Of a stretch of DNA of 64,000 nucleotides, positions 17,213 to 25,397 are shown in pieces. Where the stretch lies: the NCBI RefSeq assembly GCF_000938305.1, contig NZ_JYMT01000004.1, forward strand, positions 124,001 to 188,000, given 5' to 3'. The number at the start of each line of letters is the position of its first letter. The stretch's first letter is position 1. The translations under genes were made by a program, and so were the position numbers. The notes beneath the pieces are model-generated. The model ran no database searches. It was not told where the DNA came from and worked only from the letters and a program-made list of their open reading frames with translations. This stretch comes from Bradyrhizobium sp. LTSP885 (GTDB lineage Bacteria > Pseudomonadota > Alphaproteobacteria > Rhizobiales > Xanthobacteraceae).

Positions 17213-18820
17213 TTGCCGGCACATTCGAAAAACACATCTCGGGCGATAGCGAACCTGCCGCGCTTGCAGCGGAAGGCTTATGGCGCCTTTCAGCAGGGTG
17301 ATTTCGACAAGGCTGAACGATTCTGCTCCGGGATTCTCGAACACCGGCCGGATGATTTCGATGCGCTTCATCTGCTCGGACTGCTCAATTTCGAGCGCCG
17401 GCACATGGTGGAGGCGCTGCGCTTTCTCGCCGCCGCGCTGAAGTCCAATCCCGCGTCGTCAGATGCTATGTCGAATTTGGGGCTCGCGCTTCACACCGCC
17501 GGACATTTTGACCAGGCGATCTCGCATTTTCGCAGCGCGCTGCAATTAGCGCCTGAACATCCGGAGATTCTCTACAATCTCGGCAATTCCTGCCTGAAGC
17601 TCCGCCGCTTCGCCGAGGCGGCGTCGAGCTTTGAGGCCGCGCTCGCAAGCCAGCCCGATCACGTCGGCGCGCTGGTCAATCGCGGCAATGCGCTTCTGAG
17701 GTTGAACGAGCCGGTCCAAGCGCTTGCGAGCTACGATGCCGCACACGCGGCGATGCCCGGTCATCCGCAGATCCTGACCAATCGCGGTCATACCCTTCGC
17801 CGGCTCGACCGGCCGGTCGACGCGCTGGTGGACTTCAAGGCGGCGCTGGCCGCCTCGCCCGAATTCGCCGAAGCCCATTTCGAAGCCGCGATGGCGCATT
17901 TGACGCTGGGTGATTTCGACGCCGGCTGGAGCGCGTATGAATGGCGCTGGAAGACGGCGGCACTTGCCAGACAGCGCCGCGATCTTCCGGCCCCCTTGTG
18001 GCTGGGACACGAGCCAGTCGACGGCAAGACCATTCTGCTGCACGCCGAACAGGGTTTTGGCGATACCATCCAGTTCATCCGCTATGCACCGCTGCTGGCG
18101 CGCCGCGGCGCCAACGTGATCTGCGAAGTTCAGGCCGAGTTGCAGCCGCTGTTGTCGCAGCTCGACGGCGTCAGCGTGATTACGTCCGGTGCGCCGCTTC
18201 CGGTAGTCGACCTGCACTGCCCCTTGCTCAGTCTTCCGCTCGCGTTCAAGACTGAGGTCGACACCATTCCGGCGTCCGTTCCGTATCTCGCAGCGCCCAC
18301 GGAGCGACCGGAGCATTGGCAAAACCGTTTGCCGCCGGGCCGGCCGCGCGCCGGTTTTGTCTGGTCGGGATCGTCGACCCACAACAACGACGCCAACCGC
18401 TCGATCCCGCTCGCACGGCTGGCGTCGCTGTTCGAGACTCCGGCCCTGCAATGCATCAGCTTGCAAAGCGAAATGCGCGATGCTGACCGCGACGTCCTCC
18501 GCGATCTGCCGAACCTGGTTCACCTCGGCGACGATATCAGCGATTTCACTGATACGGCGGCCATCATCGCACTGCTCGATGTCGTTGTTACCGTCGACAC
18601 CGCGGTCGCGCATTTGGCCGGGGCGCTGGGCAAGCCGGTGATGATCCTGCTGCCCCATGCCGCAGATTTCCGCTGGATGCGCGATCGCACCGATACGCCC
18701 TGGTATCCAACGGCAAAGCTTATCCGCCAGCCGGCGTTCGGCGACTGGGACAGCGTGATCGCTCGCCTACGCGACGAACTGCATCCCGCTCATGCGGTGA
18801 CGCCACCGCCGAAAGCCTGA
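17213..18820 (+). CDS. TPR-repeat protein with C-terminal glycosyltransferase-like domain
   Basis: The 535-residue cytosolic protein has about six tetratricopeptide repeats in residues 20-245, for example ILYNLGNSCLKLRRFAEAAS and ALVNRGNALLRLNEPVQALA. A C-terminal domain then resembles heptosyltransferase/GT41-type folds, with ILLHAEQGFGDTIQFIRYAP, FVWSGSSTHNNDANRSIPL and VTVDTAVAHLAGALGKPVMI. Such TPR-GT proteins are frequent in Bradyrhizobium, and their acceptors are mostly unknown. The only available start without an internal loss is a TTG at 17213 with a weak ribosome site, so the N-terminus is uncertain. The 3' end overlaps the convergent membrane-protein gene by 31 bases. Confidence 0.85.
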   Translation: MPAHSKNTSRAIANLPRLQRKAYGAFQQGDFDKAERFCSGILEHRPDDFDALHLLGLLNFERRHMVEALRFLAAALKSNPASSDAMSNLGLALHTAGHFDQAISHFRSALQLAPEHPEILYNLGNSCLKLRRFAEAASSFEAALASQPDHVGALVNRGNALLRLNEPVQALASYDAAHAAMPGHPQILTNRGHTLRRLDRPVDALVDFKAALAASPEFAEAHFEAAMAHLTLGDFDAGWSAYEWRWKTAALARQRRDLPAPLWLGHEPVDGKTILLHAEQGFGDTIQFIRYAPLLARRGANVICEVQAELQPLLSQLDGVSVITSGAPLPVVDLHCPLLSLPLAFKTEVDTIPASVPYLAAPTERPEHWQNRLPPGRPRAGFVWSGSSTHNNDANRSIPLARLASLFETPALQCISLQSEMRDADRDVLRDLPNLVHLGDDISDFTDTAAIIALLDVVVTVDTAVAHLAGALGKPVMILLPHAADFRWMRDRTDTPWYPTAKLIRQPAFGDWDSVIARLRDELHPAHAVTPPPKA

Positions 18821-19311
18821 GTCGCGTTGGGCCGGCGACGCAGCAGGAAATAGAACGCAGCGACGTGCGTGATCATCAGCAGCGGCACGATGAGGATCGG
18901 GATCGCATAGACGGCGCCCAATTCCCCGGCCTTCGCAGGCAGGTCGACCTGGACCGCGTGGTAATAATTGAAGAGCAAGTCGACAAACCCGACGAGATTG
19001 AAGGCAACGACGAACAGCCAGAACAGCGGACGGATCCTGACCGACAGCAGCGCCAGCATGGCCAGCACGCCCGTTGTGAAGTCCCAATAGGCGGCGGGAG
19101 CTGCGAAGCTGGCCGGCAGGTTGGGCCCGACGACACCGGGAAGCATGAAGACCAGCCCGAAGAAGCGGAAGCTGTGCAGCGTCGCGATCGCACGCTGGGC
19201 GTCGAAATGGTCCATCGCCTTGAGCCGCGGCCAGATATACGCGCCGAAGCAAAGCAGCCACGCGACATATCCGAGGACGAGATGGGTCTGGAACAGGATT
19301 TGCGGAAACAT
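18790..19311 (-). CDS. Small integral membrane protein, function unknown
   Basis: AGGAG lies five bases before the ATG at 19311, giving 173 residues with about five hydrophobic helices (LVLGYVAWLLCFGAYIWP, FFGLVFMLPGVVG, GVLAMLALLSV, LFWLFVVAFNLVGFVDLLF, IPILIVPLLMITHVAAFYFLL). No family is recognised with certainty. It follows the methyltransferase gene on the same strand by 23 bases and is probably co-transcribed with it. Confidence 0.8.
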   Translation of the reverse strand: MFPQILFQTHLVLGYVAWLLCFGAYIWPRLKAMDHFDAQRAIATLHSFRFFGLVFMLPGVVGPNLPASFAAPAAYWDFTTGVLAMLALLSVRIRPLFWLFVVAFNLVGFVDLLFNYYHAVQVDLPAKAGELGAVYAIPILIVPLLMITHVAAFYFLLRRRPNATQAFGGGVTA

Positions 19312-19334
19312 GTGAACTCCTATCGCGGGTTGTT

Positions 19335-20153
19335 TCAGGCGGCCTCGAGCACTGCGGTCAGAATGCCGAGCCGGCCTTCTATGAGGTTTCGGCCTAAGTT
19401 GGCGGACCACTGCGCGAAGTCAGGTCCCATCACCACGCCGAGATTTGGCGACGGCGGCGGCCCCGACGCGCGCAACTGGACGATCCAGGCCTTGGCCGCC
19501 TCCGAATCGTCCCGCCATACGAGTGCGTGAAAGCCAGCCGCTTCGATCGCCTCGCGCGTCGCCGCGGCGGTGAGAAGAAAGCTCGTCGCCGGCGTTCGCG
19601 CCCAGGGGACCGGATAGTGCGGCTCGCCGCCGTTCAATACGACGTCGTAGGTCGCAAACCTGCCGTCAGACTTCAGCACGCGACGGATCTCGCGGTAGAG
19701 CCGCGCCCGGTCGGAGATGTTCATCGCCACATGCTGCAGCAATGCGACGTCGAAGCGGCCGTCGTCGAACGGAAGCTCCAGCGCACTCGCAGTCTGGAAC
19801 GACACCTGCGCGCTCAGCGCCGTGCGCTCGGTCAGATAGCGCGCGGCATCCACGAAGGGATCGCTGAGGTCGACACCGGTCACCCGGCAGCCATAGGCCG
19901 CAGCCAGAAAGCGCGCCGGTCCGCCGACGCCCGAGCCTACATCCAGAACCGAGTTGTCGGCAGTGATCCCGGCCAATTTGGCAAGCTCTGCGGTCGCCAC
20001 GAGCCCCCGGGTGTGAAACTGGTCGAGGGCGCCCAATTGCTCGGGCGTGAGCCGCTGATCTTCCGGGCCGAGCGCCATGAGCGCCGCCTTCAGCCGCTCG
20101 GTCAGGCCAGTCGCGCGATAGTGGTCGCGCATGCTATCAAGGACATTGGTCAT
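19335..20153 (-). CDS. Class I SAM-dependent methyltransferase
   Basis: The 272-residue enzyme has the SAM-binding loop SVLDVGSGVGGPARFLA (residues 68-84), the acidic strand-2 end VTGVDLSD, and motif IV FDVALLQHVAMNI. The layout (N-terminal helices, EQLGALDQFHTRG before the core) matches the small-molecule methyltransferases related to UbiE and sterol/tocopherol types. The substrate is unknown. It is divergent from a LysR gene that begins 79 bases away and probably regulates it. Confidence 0.88.
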   Translation of the reverse strand: MTNVLDSMRDHYRATGLTERLKAALMALGPEDQRLTPEQLGALDQFHTRGLVATAELAKLAGITADNSVLDVGSGVGGPARFLAAAYGCRVTGVDLSDPFVDAARYLTERTALSAQVSFQTASALELPFDDGRFDVALLQHVAMNISDRARLYREIRRVLKSDGRFATYDVVLNGGEPHYPVPWARTPATSFLLTAAATREAIEAAGFHALVWRDDSEAAKAWIVQLRASGPPPSPNLGVVMGPDFAQWSANLGRNLIEGRLGILTAVLEAA

Positions 20154-20232
20154 CGCAGGTTCCTCCCGGCTGTCGGTTGCTGATATACGCCCGCTTCCCG
20201 CGATCGACTATCCGCGATAATGTCATCGGGTT

Positions 20233-21198
20233 ATGAAGCAGAACTTCACAGTCAGGCAGGGCGCGCTCGACGGCGTCGAGGCGTTCCTGAGCGTGGCCCA
20301 GCACCGCAGCTTTCGTAAAGCAGCCGCGGAACTCGGGGTGACGCCGTCGGCGATCAGCCAAGCGGTCCGCGCACTTGAGGCGCGCGTCGGCGCAGCACTC
20401 TTCATCCGCACGACGCGCAGTGTCGGCCTCAGTGAAGCCGGCGAGCGGTTTCGCGCGCGCGCAAAGCCCGCTTTCGAAGAGCTTGTCGCGGCAAGCGCGG
20501 TCGCGCGTGACCTTGGACAGCGGCCAGCCGGACTGTTACGCCTTACGGTACCACGGTCGGTGGTGCCGATCCTGCTGGAGCCGCTGATCGCATCGTTCTG
20601 CCAGGCCTATCCCGAGGTCGAGGTCGAGATCTCCGCGAACGAGGAATTGGTCGACCTTGCGGCCGGAGGCTTCGACGCCGGCGTCCGGATGGGCCAGTTC
20701 ATCGCCGCGGACATGGTTGCGCTCCCGCTCTCGCCACCCTTCCCCTTCGTGGTCGTCGGCAGTCCCGACTACCTGCGCCGGCGGGGAAAGCCCGAGCGTA
20801 TCGACGATCTGCGCCAGCATGCCTGCCTGCGCATCCGCCGCACCAACGGGTCGATCGCACCCTGGTCCTTTGTCAGCGGCAACAAGCCGATCGAGGCAAC
20901 CGTCGCGGGACCGCTGATCGCGTACGATTTTCCGACCATTGTTGGCGCAGCGGTAGAAGGGTTGGGGCTTGCGCAAGCGCCTGGGCCGATCGCAGCCGGG
21001 CCGCTGAAAGCCGGCAAGCTCGTGCAGGTGCTGGAGCCGTTCGCGTCGATGGCGCCGGGTGTGTTTCTGTACTATCCCAGCCGCCATCACATGATGCCGA
21101 AGCTGCGCGCCTTCATCGATCACGTGAAGAGCCGATCGGCCGGCAGGGCGCGAAGTCGCATCGACGACAAGCGGACCCGCAAGACGAAAATGCGCTGA
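20233..21198 (+). CDS. LysR-family transcriptional regulator
   Basis: The 321-residue regulator has the helix-turn-helix VAQHRSFRKAAAELGVTPSAISQAVRALE (written here as the start of the fold) and a substrate-binding domain of the CrgA/DmlR type (LLRLTVPRSVVPILLEPLI, DAGVRMGQFIAADMVALPL, IVGAAVEGLGLAQAP). A basic tail rich in Arg and Lys ends the protein. It is divergent from the methyltransferase gene, its likely target. Confidence 0.9.
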   Translation: MKQNFTVRQGALDGVEAFLSVAQHRSFRKAAAELGVTPSAISQAVRALEARVGAALFIRTTRSVGLSEAGERFRARAKPAFEELVAASAVARDLGQRPAGLLRLTVPRSVVPILLEPLIASFCQAYPEVEVEISANEELVDLAAGGFDAGVRMGQFIAADMVALPLSPPFPFVVVGSPDYLRRRGKPERIDDLRQHACLRIRRTNGSIAPWSFVSGNKPIEATVAGPLIAYDFPTIVGAAVEGLGLAQAPGPIAAGPLKAGKLVQVLEPFASMAPGVFLYYPSRHHMMPKLRAFIDHVKSRSAGRARSRIDDKRTRKTKMR

Positions 21199-21228
21199 CG
21201 TGGAAAGGTCCGGTTGGCGCGCCGACAC

Positions 21229-22485
21229 TCACCCTGCCGCCATCAGCTCCTTCGCCAGCGCCATGTAGGCCGGCAGCGTCACTGGATCATTGGCGGCGTT
21301 TCCGGCTGACGGGTGCGAGGCATAGCGTGCGATCACCATCTCGGCTTTCGGATCGATATAGATGCCCTGGCCGTGAACGCCGCGCGCCATGTAGGCGCCG
21401 TGCGCATTGTGCGTCACCCACCACTGATTCCGGTAGGAAGCACCGGGCAAGGTGGTGTAGCCGGCCGGCTTGAATTTTTCGGGATCGCCGCCGCGCGCGA
21501 TGTCCTCGACCACGGACGTCGGCACGATCTGGCGACCGTTGAAGCGGCCGTGATTGCGCATCGTCTCGCCGAAGCGGGCCAGATCGCGCAGCGTCGTCGA
21601 CAGGCCGCCGCCGCCGCTCTCGGTCCCGATGCGGTCAACGTGATAATGCGCGTCCTCTTCCGCACCCATCGGCGTCCAGATCCGCTCGGAGAGCAGGTCC
21701 GACAGCGTCATGCCGCTGGCGCGCCGGCAGATCCAGGCCAGCACGTCGGTGTTGACGGTCTTGTAGGCGAACGCCTTGCCGTGCTCGCCCTGCTTCTTCT
21801 GTGCGCAAAGAAAATCGAAAATGGTGGTCGGGCCGTGATAGCCCGGCTCGATCGGCGCCATGCCGTTGGCACGGCGCAGCCCCCACACGGCGGAATTTTT
21901 GTCGGTATAGATTTCGGTGTATTCGAGGCCGGTGGTCATATCCATCACCTCATGCACGCGCGCGTCACCGAATGCGCTTGCCTTCAGCTCCGGCACATAT
22001 TCGGCAACAGGGGCTTGCGGATCGATCTTGCCCTCGTTGACGAGAATGCCGGCCAGCGTGCCGGTGAACGATTTCGTCACGGACATCGCGATATGCGGCT
22101 TGTGCGGCTTCAGCGCACCGAAATAGCGCTCGTAGATCAATTTTCCCCGATGCAGCACGGCGATGCCGTCAGTATATGTTTCCTCGAGCATGCGCGCGAA
22201 GGTCATCGGACGTCCGTCCATCGCGATCGACGCCGATGCGCCGATATCGCGCTCCGCCCGTGGCAGCGCCGACGCCGGCCCTGCCCCGCGCCAGACATTC
22301 ACGGTCGGCACCAATTGCCGCACATTGCTCCAGGCCCAGCGCAACTCAGGGAAGCTGCGAAACGAGCCGTTCTGGAACGTGATGGTGCGGTCCGGCGGCG
22401 GCGGAAAGCCTTTCATCCAGCCGAGCGTTTGCGGATCGGTCTCGGCGGCGGTTGCGGGCGATTGGCTCGGGACAGCATCGGACAT
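21229..22485 (-). CDS. Beta-lactamase-fold serine hydrolase (NylB / 6-aminohexanoate-dimer hydrolase-like)
   Basis: From ATG 22485 the protein has 418 residues and no signal peptide. The catalytic SxxK is in MSVTKSFTGTLAGILV (Ser135, Lys138), a Tyr is available in KAFAYKTVNTDVLAWI, and the C-terminal strand segment reads GVHGQGIYIDPKAEMVIARY. This pattern is class C beta-lactamase-like and closest in layout to the 6-aminohexanoate-oligomer hydrolases and related carboxylesterases. The physiological substrate is unknown. It converges with the LysR gene. A 48-base perfect palindrome lies about 110 bases upstream. Confidence 0.88.
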   Translation of the reverse strand: MSDAVPSQSPATAAETDPQTLGWMKGFPPPPDRTITFQNGSFRSFPELRWAWSNVRQLVPTVNVWRGAGPASALPRAERDIGASASIAMDGRPMTFARMLEETYTDGIAVLHRGKLIYERYFGALKPHKPHIAMSVTKSFTGTLAGILVNEGKIDPQAPVAEYVPELKASAFGDARVHEVMDMTTGLEYTEIYTDKNSAVWGLRRANGMAPIEPGYHGPTTIFDFLCAQKKQGEHGKAFAYKTVNTDVLAWICRRASGMTLSDLLSERIWTPMGAEEDAHYHVDRIGTESGGGGLSTTLRDLARFGETMRNHGRFNGRQIVPTSVVEDIARGGDPEKFKPAGYTTLPGASYRNQWWVTHNAHGAYMARGVHGQGIYIDPKAEMVIARYASHPSAGNAANDPVTLPAYMALAKELMAAG

Positions 22486-22598
22486 CAAGGCGGGCTCCAG
22501 AGGGGCGGTGCCGTGGTCGTATCATGCGGCTGCGTGACGGACATCCCGCGTTTGCGCCGGGGGGACCGTCGCCGCACGCGCTTGCCAATGACCCTCAG

Positions 22599-22646
22599 TG
22601 TCATCGCCCGGCCTGTGCGCAATTGCGCACAGGCCGGGCGATGACA
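22599..22646. repeat. 48-base perfect palindrome
   Basis: Two 24-base arms are exact reverse complements centred on GCGCAATTGCGC, and the outer ends are TGTCATCGCCC and GGGCGATGACA. It lies between the NylB-like gene and the end of the GST gene, both leftward. It could act as a terminator for the GST transcript or be a compact repetitive extragenic palindrome. Confidence 0.85.
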
Positions 22647-22750
22647 GCAGCGGACGTAGCTTCGCCATCTCGCAACAGGATATGTCCAAGCTCAGGCCGT
22701 TCGATGGCTTACCCCAAAATCATGAGAGCAGCCGCCTGTAGACAGCGATT

Positions 22751-23407
22751 TCAAGCCGACGCCATGCTCGGCTCCGACATCGTCACGCGGTTCTTGACGC
22801 TGGGACGCTCCTGCATTCTTGCGTACCAGGCCTGCAGAGCCTCGCACTCCGCCGGTACCGGCAGCTTCACGAGCCCCGCAAAGATCAAGCCCCCGATCAC
22901 CGTGATGTCGGCCATCGAGAACACCTCGCCGGCAACGAGCGGCTGTCTTTGCAATATGCCATCGAAGTAGTGCATGCCCCTGATGGCCTTGTCGCGCTGA
23001 CGCAAGCCCCAGTCGGCGTTCTGATAAATCTCGACGTCGGGTCCAAGCCCGGGCGTTGCATGGTGGAAATAAACACTGACGGCGTCGAGCAGTTCCAGCT
23101 CGGCGCGCTTGCTCATCATGTGGATCACGCCCTTTTCGCGCGGTGTCCTGCCGGTGAGCGTCGGCGCGCCGTCGAGCGCGTCGAGGTATTCGGTAATGGC
23201 GGTACATTCGCCAATGAAGGTGCCGTCGTCGAGTTCGAGCACCGGCAGCGTGCCTGAGTAGTTCTTGGCAAGGAACCCGGGCTTCTTGTGCTCGCCTTTC
23301 CAAAGATCGACCGATACGAACTGCACACGAGATCGCAGGTTCTTCTCGGCCAAAGCGATACGGACGCGCGCCGGATATGGGCCGGTGGGCCAATCGTGAA
23401 TCTTCAT
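22751..23407 (-). CDS. Glutathione S-transferase
   Basis: The 218-residue cytosolic GST has an N-terminal thioredoxin-like domain (MKIHDWPTGPYPARVRIALAE) with the cis-proline and glutathione-binding segment SGTLPVLELDDGTFIGECTA. An all-helical domain follows (DAVSVYFHHATPGLGPD, VAGEVFSMADITVIGGL). It would conjugate electrophiles with glutathione. It is divergent from a TetR gene, and two copies of a 15-base sequence between them look like the TetR operators. Confidence 0.92.
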   Translation of the reverse strand: MKIHDWPTGPYPARVRIALAEKNLRSRVQFVSVDLWKGEHKKPGFLAKNYSGTLPVLELDDGTFIGECTAITEYLDALDGAPTLTGRTPREKGVIHMMSKRAELELLDAVSVYFHHATPGLGPDVEIYQNADWGLRQRDKAIRGMHYFDGILQRQPLVAGEVFSMADITVIGGLIFAGLVKLPVPAECEALQAWYARMQERPSVKNRVTMSEPSMASA

Positions 23408-23421
23408 GCTACTTGCCTTTC

Positions 23422-23441
23422 CCTACCTATCACTTGGTAGG
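23422..23441. promoter_or_regulatory. TetR operator copy 1 (GST side)
   Basis: CCTACC and GGTAGG arms flank TATCACTT. The right part, CTATCACTTGGTAGG (23427-23441), recurs exactly at 23482-23496. It lies 15 bases upstream of the GST start codon. Confidence 0.65.
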
Positions 23442-23481
23442 CGCCATATAGAACCTTTAAATTCGCCTCGTCAACGTCTAT

Positions 23482-23496
23482 CTATCACTTGGTAGG
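23482..23496. promoter_or_regulatory. TetR operator copy 2 (TetR side)
   Basis: This is an exact second copy of CTATCACTTGGTAGG, 55 bases from the first, in the same orientation and 24 bases before the TetR start codon. The pair would let one repressor control both divergent genes. Confidence 0.65.
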
Positions 23497-23519
23497 TAAC
23501 GACGCGGTGAGGCCCAGAA

Positions 23520-24083
23520 ATGAGTTCAAGCTCCAAGGAAGCCATCCTGGCGGCCGCCAAACGGACCGCACAGGCGCATGGCTATAGCGGCCTGAATTTC
23601 CGCGATCTCGCAGACGAGGTCGGCATCAAGGCCGCGAGCATCTATCATCATTTCCCGAGCAAGGCCGATCTCGGCGCGGCCGTCGCGAGGCGCTATTGGG
23701 AGGACACGGCGGCTGATCTCGAGTCGATGCTGGCCAAAACCCCGGATCCGGTCCGCTGCCTGCGCCAATATCCCGAGGTGTTTCGCAAAGCGCTCGCGAA
23801 CGGCAATCGCATGTGCCTCTGCAGCTTCATGGCGGCCGAATATGACGACCTGCCGGACGCGGTGAAGCAGGAGGTCCAGACCTTTGCCGACGTCAACGTG
23901 GCGTGGCTGAGCAAGCTGCTATCAGCCGCGGCCGTGGTTACCCCCCGGAAAAGCGAACAGCGGGCCCGCGCCATCTTCGCGGCGATCGCGGGCGCGCAGC
24001 TCATGGCGAGGAGCCGCTCGGATATTTCGCTCTATGACACGTTGATCGACGGCTATCGCGCAGCAGGTCTGCTGCCGGCGTAG
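23520..24083 (+). CDS. TetR-family repressor
   Basis: The 187-residue regulator has an N-terminal helix-turn-helix (FRDLADEVGIKAASIYHHFP SKADL, about residues 24-48). Its ligand domain contains the block NRMCLCSFMAAEYDDLPDAV. The CLC cysteine pair there is typical of a TetR subgroup placed next to detoxification genes, and could sense electrophiles. With the GST gene divergent and duplicated operator sites between, it very likely represses the GST and itself. Confidence 0.92.
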   Translation: MSSSSKEAILAAAKRTAQAHGYSGLNFRDLADEVGIKAASIYHHFPSKADLGAAVARRYWEDTAADLESMLAKTPDPVRCLRQYPEVFRKALANGNRMCLCSFMAAEYDDLPDAVKQEVQTFADVNVAWLSKLLSAAAVVTPRKSEQRARAIFAAIAGAQLMARSRSDISLYDTLIDGYRAAGLLPA

Positions 24084-24153
24084 ACCTTGAAATAGGCGTC
24101 GCAACAATCGGCGCCGGCCGTTCCTGCGGATCGCTGCCGCGCTTGGACGACGC

Positions 24154-24259
24154 CTAGAGCATTTTCGGTTCTGATTGAACAGAACCGAAGCTCTAGATTC
24201 TTGTTTTGACGCGTTTCCTTAACGCGAACCGGTGTCCACTTCGCTCGAAAACGCTCTAG
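24154..24259. repeat. Dispersed rhizobial repeat with CTAGAGC / GCTCTAG ends
   Basis: The element begins CTAGAGCATTTTCGGTTCTG and ends CGAAAACGCTCTAG, with an internal inverted pair (CGGTTCTG / CAGAACCG) and ACGCGTTTCCTTAACGCGAA in the middle. This matches a mosaic repeat family I know as widespread in Bradyrhizobium. Its right end supplies the TAG stop of the alpha/beta hydrolase gene. Confidence 0.8.
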
Positions 24260-25272
24260 TTCACCAGCCCCTGCTTTGCGATCCAGTCACTCACCAGCTT
24301 CGCGATATCATCAGAGTTGCGGTCCATCATCATCATGTGGGTGTTGCCCTTGATGCCCATCTTGGGCAGTTCGAATGTATCGACCTTGCCGCCGGCGGCG
24401 GTGATCGCCTGGCTCCATTTGGTGGGATTGACCACAAGCTTCGACCACACCGGGACCCGGTCGAGGAAATCGCCCCACACGATCAGATGCGGCACGTCCT
24501 TCAGCCTCGTCGCATCGGCCTTGGTCGGATCCGGCGCGCCCGATGGCTCGAGCGCGATCAGCGCCTTCACCTTGTCGGGCGCATTGAGCGCAGCCGTGAA
24601 GCCGAAATTGCCGCCCTGGCTGTGCACGATGATGATGCACGGGCATATCTTCTGCACCAGCGCGTCATAGGCTCTTTGCGTGGCGGCGTCGTTCGTGGCC
24701 CAGCGCGGAATGCCCTGCTTGGCGAACTGATCGAACGCCTCGATCGGGAATTGCTCACCCTCGAACGCCTCGCGCTTGCCGCCGACCTCGTAAGCAGGCC
24801 CGATCCGGAACAGCTCCCAGGCTTCCTTCTTGGGCCGGAAGAACGGCTCGCTCTTGTAGATCTCCGGATAGCGCGCCCAGGAGGCGCGGCCGCGCTCGAC
24901 CGCGTCAGAGACGTAGACGTCATAGCCGGCATTGAGGAAGAATTGCTGCCAGCCAGGCTTGCCGTCGGGCTTGGTCTCCCAGGTGACGCCCGAGAGGCCG
25001 CCGCCATGCCACAGCAGCAGCGGCAGCTTCGACTTCGGGTTGGCCTGCTTGACGAACTGGACATACATCTGCTCGACCTCGAACTCGCCGTTCGGATCGA
25101 CCTTGATCGGCGGCGCACCGGGCGAGAACACGATTTCCTTCGAGGGAAGTCCGTTCAGCGTCTCTGTGTGTCCGCCGATATGGAAGCTGCCGACCTCCTT
25201 GACCAGATACTCGGCCGCGGCGGGCGTCGCCGCCATGATGGTCGTGGCCAGTGCGATGGCAATCGTGCGCAT
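24256..25272 (-). CDS. Exported alpha/beta-fold hydrolase
   Basis: GGAGG lies seven bases before the ATG at 25272. The 338-residue protein has a signal peptide (MRTIAIALATTIMAATPAAA). The oxyanion region reads LLLWHGGGLSGVTWE, the nucleophile elbow is IIVHSQGGNFGFTAA (Ser218), and the catalytic His is likely the one in KGNTHMMMMDRNSDD. The family resembles periplasmic esterases with the HSQGG elbow. The substrate is not evident. The last codon and the stop lie inside a dispersed repeat. Confidence 0.87.
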   Translation of the reverse strand: MRTIAIALATTIMAATPAAAEYLVKEVGSFHIGGHTETLNGLPSKEIVFSPGAPPIKVDPNGEFEVEQMYVQFVKQANPKSKLPLLLWHGGGLSGVTWETKPDGKPGWQQFFLNAGYDVYVSDAVERGRASWARYPEIYKSEPFFRPKKEAWELFRIGPAYEVGGKREAFEGEQFPIEAFDQFAKQGIPRWATNDAATQRAYDALVQKICPCIIIVHSQGGNFGFTAALNAPDKVKALIALEPSGAPDPTKADATRLKDVPHLIVWGDFLDRVPVWSKLVVNPTKWSQAITAAGGKVDTFELPKMGIKGNTHMMMMDRNSDDIAKLVSDWIAKQGLVN

Positions 25273-25379
25273 GAAATGCCCTCCCCGATATCGATTCTTC
25301 TTGTGAGCGGCATTGTCATGCCGCGCGGCGATGCAGTCAATTTTCGACGGGCTGGCGGCAATTGACGACGGCATTATAT

Positions 25380-25393
25380 CTGACTAAAGTCAG
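25380..25393. promoter_or_regulatory. Operator candidate CTGACT-AA-AGTCAG
   Basis: A perfect 6-2-6 palindrome lies four bases before the ATG of the MarR-GNAT gene, in the divergent region shared with the hydrolase gene. It probably serves autoregulation. Confidence 0.5.
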
Positions 25394-25397
25394 CTAT

